The position numbers and the translations under genes were made by a program. Source: Nocardioides sp. (GTDB lineage: Bacteria > Actinomycetota > Actinomycetes > Propionibacteriales > Nocardioidaceae). From it: 8,649 nucleotides of DNA. How positions within the stretch are numbered: the first letter of the stretch is position 1; every line of letters starts with the position of its first letter. The DNA lies in assembly GCA_025965295.1 (NCBI GenBank), contig JAOPXF010000254.1, positions 1-8,649 of the forward strand, in the 5' to 3' direction. Below, one piece after another: positions 4,885 through 8,649 of this stretch. Under the pieces are notes generated by a model. That model saw only the letters and a list, made by a program, of their open reading frames with translations. It was not told where the DNA came from and did no database searches.

Positions 4885-6446
4885 ACCGGTACGCCGGCAC
4901 CTTCGCCCTGGCGCGTCACGCGCTGCGTCGCGACCGCGTCCTGGCCGGTGTCTGGGTGGCCGTGCTGACCCTGGTCGTCTACGCGTCCGCCGCCGCCACG
5001 GGCAGCCTCTACCCCTCCGTCGCAGACCGGGTCGACGCGGCCCGCGCCCTGAACGCCAGCCCCGCGATCGTCGCCCTCTACGGACCGGTCCTCGACGAGC
5101 ACAGCCTCGGCGAGCTCGCCATGACCAAGCTGACCGTGCTCTACGCCGTCTTCGTCGCGCTGCTCGTGCTCGTCGTCGTTCGGCGCCACACCCGCGGCGA
5201 GGAGGAGTCCGGCCGCGCCGAGCTCCTCGGTGGCACGGCGGTCGGTCCGGGTGCCCAGCTCGCCGCCGCGCTCCTGGAGGGTACGGCGATCGCCGCGCTG
5301 GCGGGTGTGCTCGCGGCGGCCGCGGATGTCGCCGGCGGTCTCCCGCTCATCGGGAGCGTCGCGTTCGGAGCGTCTTGGACGGGGATCGGGCTGGTGTCGG
5401 TCGGGCTCACCGCGGTCGCCTGCCAGCTGGCCGCGAGCAGCCGCACCTGCGCCGGCATCGCCGGCGCGGCGATCGCTGCTTGTTACGCGCTCCGGGCGGT
5501 CGGCGACGTCGGTCCGACGTGGCTGAGCTGGCTCTCTCCGTTCGGCTGGTCCACGCGGCTCAGCGCGTGGCACGACCCGCGCTGGTGGGTCCTCGTGCTC
5601 GACCTGGCGCTGGCTCTCGTCCTCGCTGGGGGCGCCCAGGCGCTCCGGGACCGGCGGGACCTCGGCTCGGGGCTGTTCGCCGCCCGGCCCGGACCCGCAC
5701 GGGGGAGCCCTCGGCTCGCGGACGCCCTCCAGCTGGCCTGGCGGGTGCACCGCACCGCGCTGCTCTCCTGGACGGTCGGCGCGGCCGCGATGGGCGGCGT
5801 CCTCGGCGCGATCGCACCCGGGGTCAAGGACCTCCTCGACAACGATGCGGGCCGACGGATGCTCGAGAGCATCGGGGGCGCCGGGGCCTTGGAGGACTCG
5901 CTCCTGGCGGCGGTGCTGTCCCTCGCGGGCGTCGTCGTCACCTGCTTCGGTCTGTCCGTCGTCGGGCGCGGCGGCGCGGACGAGCACGACGGGCGGACCG
6001 AGCAGGTGCTGGCCACCGCGACGTCCCGGACCCAGCAGCTCGGCGCGAGCGTCGTCGTGGCCACCCTTGGTGCCGCATGGCTGCTCGCCGTCACCGGCCT
6101 CGCGACCAGTGTCGGCCTCGGCCGCGACCCGGCCCTGCTCACCGGGGCCGCGCTGGGCCAGGTCCCAGCGGTGTGGACGGTCCTCGGCGTCGCGGTGCTG
6201 CTCTTCGCGATCCGGAGCCGATGGGCCGCTCTGGGCTGGGCCGTGCTGGGCGCCGTCCTCGCGGTCGGCCAGCTCGGGGAGCTGCTCGGTCTCCCGGACT
6301 GGGTCACCGGGCTGTCGCCGTACGCACACAGCCCGGCGATGCCGCTCGAGCGCTGGTCCGCCGGCTCCGCACTGGTCCTCACCACCCTGGCCGCGGCCCT
6401 GCTCGCCTCCGCGTGGTGGCGGTACCGCGAGCGTGACATCGGCTAG
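4881..6446 (+). CDS. ABC-2 type exporter permease, 12 predicted TM helices (TnrB3-like)
   Basis: This is the membrane subunit of the exporter, 521 residues, starting at ATG 4881 and overlapping the ATPase stop by 4 bases. A positively charged N-terminus (MNRYAGTFALARHALRRDRV) leads into about 12 hydrophobic segments near residues 20-40, 83-101, 128-152, 157-182, 190-206, 236-253, 293-313, 341-361, 388-410, 428-445, 449-470 and 496-512. The two halves look alike. RRHTRGEEESGRAELLGG (101-118) corresponds to GRGGADEHDGRTEQVLAT (362-379). LSWLSPFGWSTRLSAW (215-230) corresponds to VTGLSPYAHSPAMPLERW (475-492). The EEE-GR-ELL loop and the long duplicated form are typical of the tetronasin-resistance permease group, in contrast to the usual 6-helix ABC-2 subunits. 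The stop codon TAG is also the start of the next promoter's -10 element. Substrate unknown. Confidence 0.87.
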   Translation: MNRYAGTFALARHALRRDRVLAGVWVAVLTLVVYASAAATGSLYPSVADRVDAARALNASPAIVALYGPVLDEHSLGELAMTKLTVLYAVFVALLVLVVVRRHTRGEEESGRAELLGGTAVGPGAQLAAALLEGTAIAALAGVLAAAADVAGGLPLIGSVAFGASWTGIGLVSVGLTAVACQLAASSRTCAGIAGAAIAACYALRAVGDVGPTWLSWLSPFGWSTRLSAWHDPRWWVLVLDLALALVLAGGAQALRDRRDLGSGLFAARPGPARGSPRLADALQLAWRVHRTALLSWTVGAAAMGGVLGAIAPGVKDLLDNDAGRRMLESIGGAGALEDSLLAAVLSLAGVVVTCFGLSVVGRGGADEHDGRTEQVLATATSRTQQLGASVVVATLGAAWLLAVTGLATSVGLGRDPALLTGAALGQVPAVWTVLGVAVLLFAIRSRWAALGWAVLGAVLAVGQLGELLGLPDWVTGLSPYAHSPAMPLERWSAGSALVLTTLAAALLASAWWRYRERDIG

Positions 6447-6449
6447 CGT
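6444..6449 (+). promoter_or_regulatory. Predicted -10 element (TAGCGT) of a leaderless promoter
   Basis: TAGCGT shares its first three bases with the permease stop codon and ends 7 bases before ATG 6457. The spacing fits a leaderless start for the phosphotransferase gene. No Shine-Dalgarno sequence and no clear -35 are visible. This is the third such arrangement in 3.1 kb. Confidence 0.45.
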
Positions 6450-6456
6450 CCGTGGC

Positions 6457-7362
6457 ATGTGGCAGCCCGACCCGGCATGGCATCCCCTGCCGGGGAGCGC
6501 CGGCTCGTCGACGGTGGGTGTGTGGCGCACCGCGCTCGGCGGCACCGCGGTGGCCGTCAAGCGGATCGCGGCCCCCGGGCATCACGACCCGGCCGAGCTG
6601 AGCGACCCGACCCACTTCGCCTACTGGCGTCGCGCGGCCGACGTGGAGATCTCGGGAGTCGTCGCCACCACCCCGGGGCTGCGGGCCGGACAGCCGGCGG
6701 CGGTCGAGGAGGACGTCGAAGGGATCACACTGACGCAGGTCTGGGTCGAGGACGCCGCCAACAGCGGCCTGTTCGTGGCCGTGTCCCTCGGGCGCTTCGC
6801 CGGCGCGGACCTGGCGCCGGCGCCCTGGCTGGCGCGTGACCAGCTGCGCGACCGGATGGCGCGAGTCGCCCGTCGTGGCGGGTGGCGCACGCTGGCCCGC
6901 ACCACGGTCGCCGACGTTGCCGACCACCTGTGGAGCCGCCGTGAGGCGTTGCTCGCGTCCCTGGACGCCCTGCCCCAGGTGCCCCAGCACGGCGACCCGG
7001 TGCCGGCCAACCTTCCGGGCCGCGAGGGCAACGACATCGTGGCGGTCGACTGGGGAACGCTGGGGCACGGTCCGGTCGGGGCCGACCTCGGGTACTACTC
7101 GCTCTCCGCGCGCGAGGAGGTCGAGCCGCTCCTCGACGCCTACCTCATCGGACTCCCGGACGGCCTGGCCACCCGCGACCAGGTGGCCCACGGCGCCCGC
7201 GTGACCGCGGTCCTCACCGCCCTCAACCGGGCCGAGTGGGCGCTGGCCCGGGTCGCCGGCGGCGAGGGTGCGCTGGCGGGGAAGTACCGCCACCCCTCCG
7301 TGGCCCCTCACCTGCGGGCCCTGCAGCGCCAGTTCGCCCAGATGGAGGAGCTGATGCGCTGA
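6457..7362 (+). CDS. APH-family (aminoglycoside phosphotransferase-like) kinase, substrate unknown
   Basis: This is a cytoplasmic protein of 301 residues with the choline/aminoglycoside kinase fold. The N-lobe shows GVWRTALGGTAVAVKRI with the likely ATP-binding lysine K35. The catalytic loop is QHGDPVPANL (177-186), a Brenner-type HxDxxxxN motif with H178, D180 and N185. The metal-binding segment is IVAVDWGTLGHGPVGADLGYY (194-214) with D198, where many relatives have DWE. All catalytic residues are present, so the protein is probably active. Many actinobacterial genome annotations call such proteins aminoglycoside phosphotransferase family, but few act on antibiotics. Small metabolites, sugars or lipids are equally possible. 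I chose ATG 6457 because the protein then begins at the N-lobe and sits 7 bases after TAGCGT; frames further upstream run through the permease gene. It is not obviously tied to the exporter functionally. Confidence 0.8.
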   Translation: MWQPDPAWHPLPGSAGSSTVGVWRTALGGTAVAVKRIAAPGHHDPAELSDPTHFAYWRRAADVEISGVVATTPGLRAGQPAAVEEDVEGITLTQVWVEDAANSGLFVAVSLGRFAGADLAPAPWLARDQLRDRMARVARRGGWRTLARTTVADVADHLWSRREALLASLDALPQVPQHGDPVPANLPGREGNDIVAVDWGTLGHGPVGADLGYYSLSAREEVEPLLDAYLIGLPDGLATRDQVAHGARVTAVLTALNRAEWALARVAGGEGALAGKYRHPSVAPHLRALQRQFAQMEELMR

Positions 7363-7383
7363 GCGCCGTACGTCGAGGCCGGT
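7363..7383. other. Short convergent gap with no visible terminator
   Basis: Only 21 bases separate the ends of the phosphotransferase gene (plus strand) and the histidine kinase gene (minus strand). I find no convincing stem-loop with a U-tract on either strand here. Transcripts either terminate by Rho or run into each other's 3' ends. Confidence 0.6.
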
Positions 7384-8649
7384 TCAGGACTGGTCGGGTG
7401 CTGCCGCCGGCAGGTCCACCCAGAAGGTGGAGCCCTCACCCGGCGCGGACTCGACGCCCATCATGCCGCCGTCCCGCTCGGCGAGGGACCGCGACAGCGA
7501 CAGCCCCAGACCCGTGCCCCGGACCTCGGGGCCGGCGAAGCGCACGAACGGCTTGAAGACGTCCTTCTGCTGCTCGGGGGTCAGGCCGAGCCCGGTGTCG
7601 CGCACGCTGACCCGCACGCGGGGCTCCCCGAACTCGTTGCGGGTCCGCGACTGCGTCACCCGGACGGTGCCCCCGGGGACGTTGTACGCGATGGCGTTTC
7701 CGACGAGGTTGGTGAGGATCTGGCGCATCCCGGAGGGCGTCGTGAGGACCATCGTCCGCGGCGCGATGTCGGCGGTCACGGTGACCTGCGCAGAGAGGGC
7801 GGGGGCGCGCAGCCAGTGCACGACGTCGGCGACGGCATCTGCCACGTCGACCAGCTGGCTCTCCGCCCCGCCGCCCAGCTCCTGGCCGGTGCCCAGGAGG
7901 TCTTCCACGATGGCGAGCAGCTGCTCGGCGGCGCCGAGGATCACGTCGGCGTCGTGGGCCGCGCTCGAGGCCAGCCGTGAGTGCCCGTCGGCGGGGGCGC
8001 CCCCGGCGGCGTCGGAGCTCCCCGTCAGGCTCTCGACCAGGTCGCGGGCGTCGCCACCGAGGAGCTCGGCCGTGCCGACGATGGCCGCGATGGGGGTGCG
8101 CAGCTCGTGCCCGATCGCGGAGAAGAAGTCCTGCTGGCTGGCGCGCGCCAGGTCACCGCGCTTGAGGGCGTCGGCCAGGGAGCCACGGGCCTGGGTCGCC
8201 GACATCCGCGACCCCAGCGCCGCGCTCAGCAGGCGCAGGTCGGCGACGTACTGCTCGGGCCAGTCACCCGGGGTCACGCGGGCCACCGCCACGCTCCCGA
8301 ACAGGACCCCGTCACAGAGGATGGACCTGGAGACCAGTGCCTCCACGCCACACGCGGTCAGCTCATCGATGTCCTGGGCGGCGGCCGCGGGCAGCCGCGC
8401 GATGTCGGCGATCGCGGTCACGTCCTGACGGGCCAGCTGCGAGAGCCAGGGCAGTGACAGGGCCTGGTCGGCCCCGGCGTCCTGCCGCGGAGCGACCGAG
8501 CAGGACGTGCCCGCTCGTGACCACTCCCGGAGCCAGGCACGCTCGCCGAGGTGGACCCAGGCTCCCGGGTCTTCGGGGTCCAGCAGGGTCAGGGAGGCGG
8601 CGACCAGGTCGATGCCGGGGTAGGAGGAGAGGAGTTGACCCACGGCCTC
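7384..8649 (-). CDS. Sensor histidine kinase with GAF-like, HisKA and HATPase_c domains (5' end beyond window)
   Basis: This is a two-component sensor kinase read on the minus strand. Numbering is from the GTG at 8643, which yields 419 residues, but the frame stays open to the edge, so the true start is probably outside. Residues ~1-145 resemble a GAF sensory domain (LTACGVEALVSRSILCDGVLFGSVAVARV at 95-123). The HisKA H-box is FFSAIGHELRTPIAAIVG with phospho-acceptor H179. The HATPase_c domain has N-box QILTNLVGNAIAY (308-320), G1 DTGLGLTPE (349-357), F-box FKPFVRF (363-369) and G2 GTGLGLSLSRSL (376-387). No membrane segment is visible here, so it may be soluble unless one lies upstream. Between the two HisKA helices is an unusually long Ser/Gly/Ala-rich stretch (~200-232). 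No response regulator is seen in the window. The signal is unknown. Confidence 0.9.
   Translation of the reverse strand, partial: EAVGQLLSSYPGIDLVAASLTLLDPEDPGAWVHLGERAWLREWSRAGTSCSVAPRQDAGADQALSLPWLSQLARQDVTAIADIARLPAAAAQDIDELTACGVEALVSRSILCDGVLFGSVAVARVTPGDWPEQYVADLRLLSAALGSRMSATQARGSLADALKRGDLARASQQDFFSAIGHELRTPIAAIVGTAELLGGDARDLVESLTGSSDAAGGAPADGHSRLASSAAHDADVILGAAEQLLAIVEDLLGTGQELGGGAESQLVDVADAVADVVHWLRAPALSAQVTVTADIAPRTMVLTTPSGMRQILTNLVGNAIAYNVPGGTVRVTQSRTRNEFGEPRVRVSVRDTGLGLTPEQQKDVFKPFVRFAGPEVRGTGLGLSLSRSLAERDGGMMGVESAPGEGSTFWVDLPAAAPDQS

Noticed and set aside
4872..6560. Long minus-strand open frame (562 codons) opposite the permease
   Set aside because: The product is a low-complexity Arg/Gly/Glu/Asp-rich chain. 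The plus strand encodes a well-formed 12-helix protein.
6457..7362. Calling the APH-fold kinase an aminoglycoside resistance gene
   Set aside because: Only the general kinase motifs are present. The family is broad, and nothing in the sequence identifies an antibiotic substrate.
7363..7383. Bidirectional terminator between the convergent genes
   Set aside because: No stem with adequate pairing and no T-tract on either strand in the 21-base gap.
1..8649. Undescribed defence system, mobile element or CRISPR array
   Set aside because: I found no repeat arrays, transposase, integrase, nuclease or toxin-antitoxin signatures, and base composition looks even throughout. The genes belong to known families.

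Overview
The window is 8.6 kb of very GC-rich DNA, packed with genes and with gaps of at most about 60 bases. It looks chromosomal and actinobacterial. The SUF gene order (sufC-sufS-sufU-sufT), the actinobacterial VLRF1-type peptidyl-tRNA hydrolase, the GTG starts and the TAGNNT-type leaderless promoter motifs all fit. A member of the Nocardioidaceae/Propionibacteriales is my best guess, by inference only.

Layout, left to right. Bases 1-2835 are the distal half of a SUF iron-sulfur cluster assembly operon. It holds the 3' part of sufC (ATPase; the window edge cuts through Walker A), sufS (cysteine desulfurase), sufU (zinc-dependent sulfur-transfer partner) and a short DUF59/MIP18-family sufT-like gene. 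An ASCH-domain gene follows sufT after 5 bases and is probably co-transcribed. SufS makes a cysteine persulfide, SufU accepts and relays the sulfur, and SufC powers the SufBCD scaffold, whose other subunits should lie upstream. The DUF59 protein probably helps cluster delivery or maturation. sufS and sufU are separated by 62 bases that contain an imperfect stem-loop and a 20-codon open frame ending in the sufU start codon.

Bases 3337-7362 hold an acVLRF1-type peptidyl-tRNA hydrolase, an ABC transporter pair (ATPase plus a 12-helix ABC-2 permease of the tetronasin-resistance type) and an APH-fold phosphotransferase. The hydrolase, the ATPase and the phosphotransferase each have a TAGNNT hexamer 6-7 bases before the start codon. 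This suggests three separately started leaderless transcripts, each promoter packed against the end of the gene before it. The permease overlaps the ATPase by ATGA and belongs to its transcript.

Bases 7384-8649 on the minus strand encode most of a sensor histidine kinase with a GAF-like region, HisKA and HATPase_c. It converges on the phosphotransferase gene with only 21 bases between them, and its 5' end probably lies outside the window.

I see no mobile element, tRNA, rRNA or CRISPR array. Most of the content is a conserved actinobacterial core neighbourhood. The least explained parts are the sufS-sufU spacer, the run of stop-adjacent leaderless promoters, the link between the ASCH gene and the SUF operon, and an enlarged loop in the HisKA domain of the kinase.
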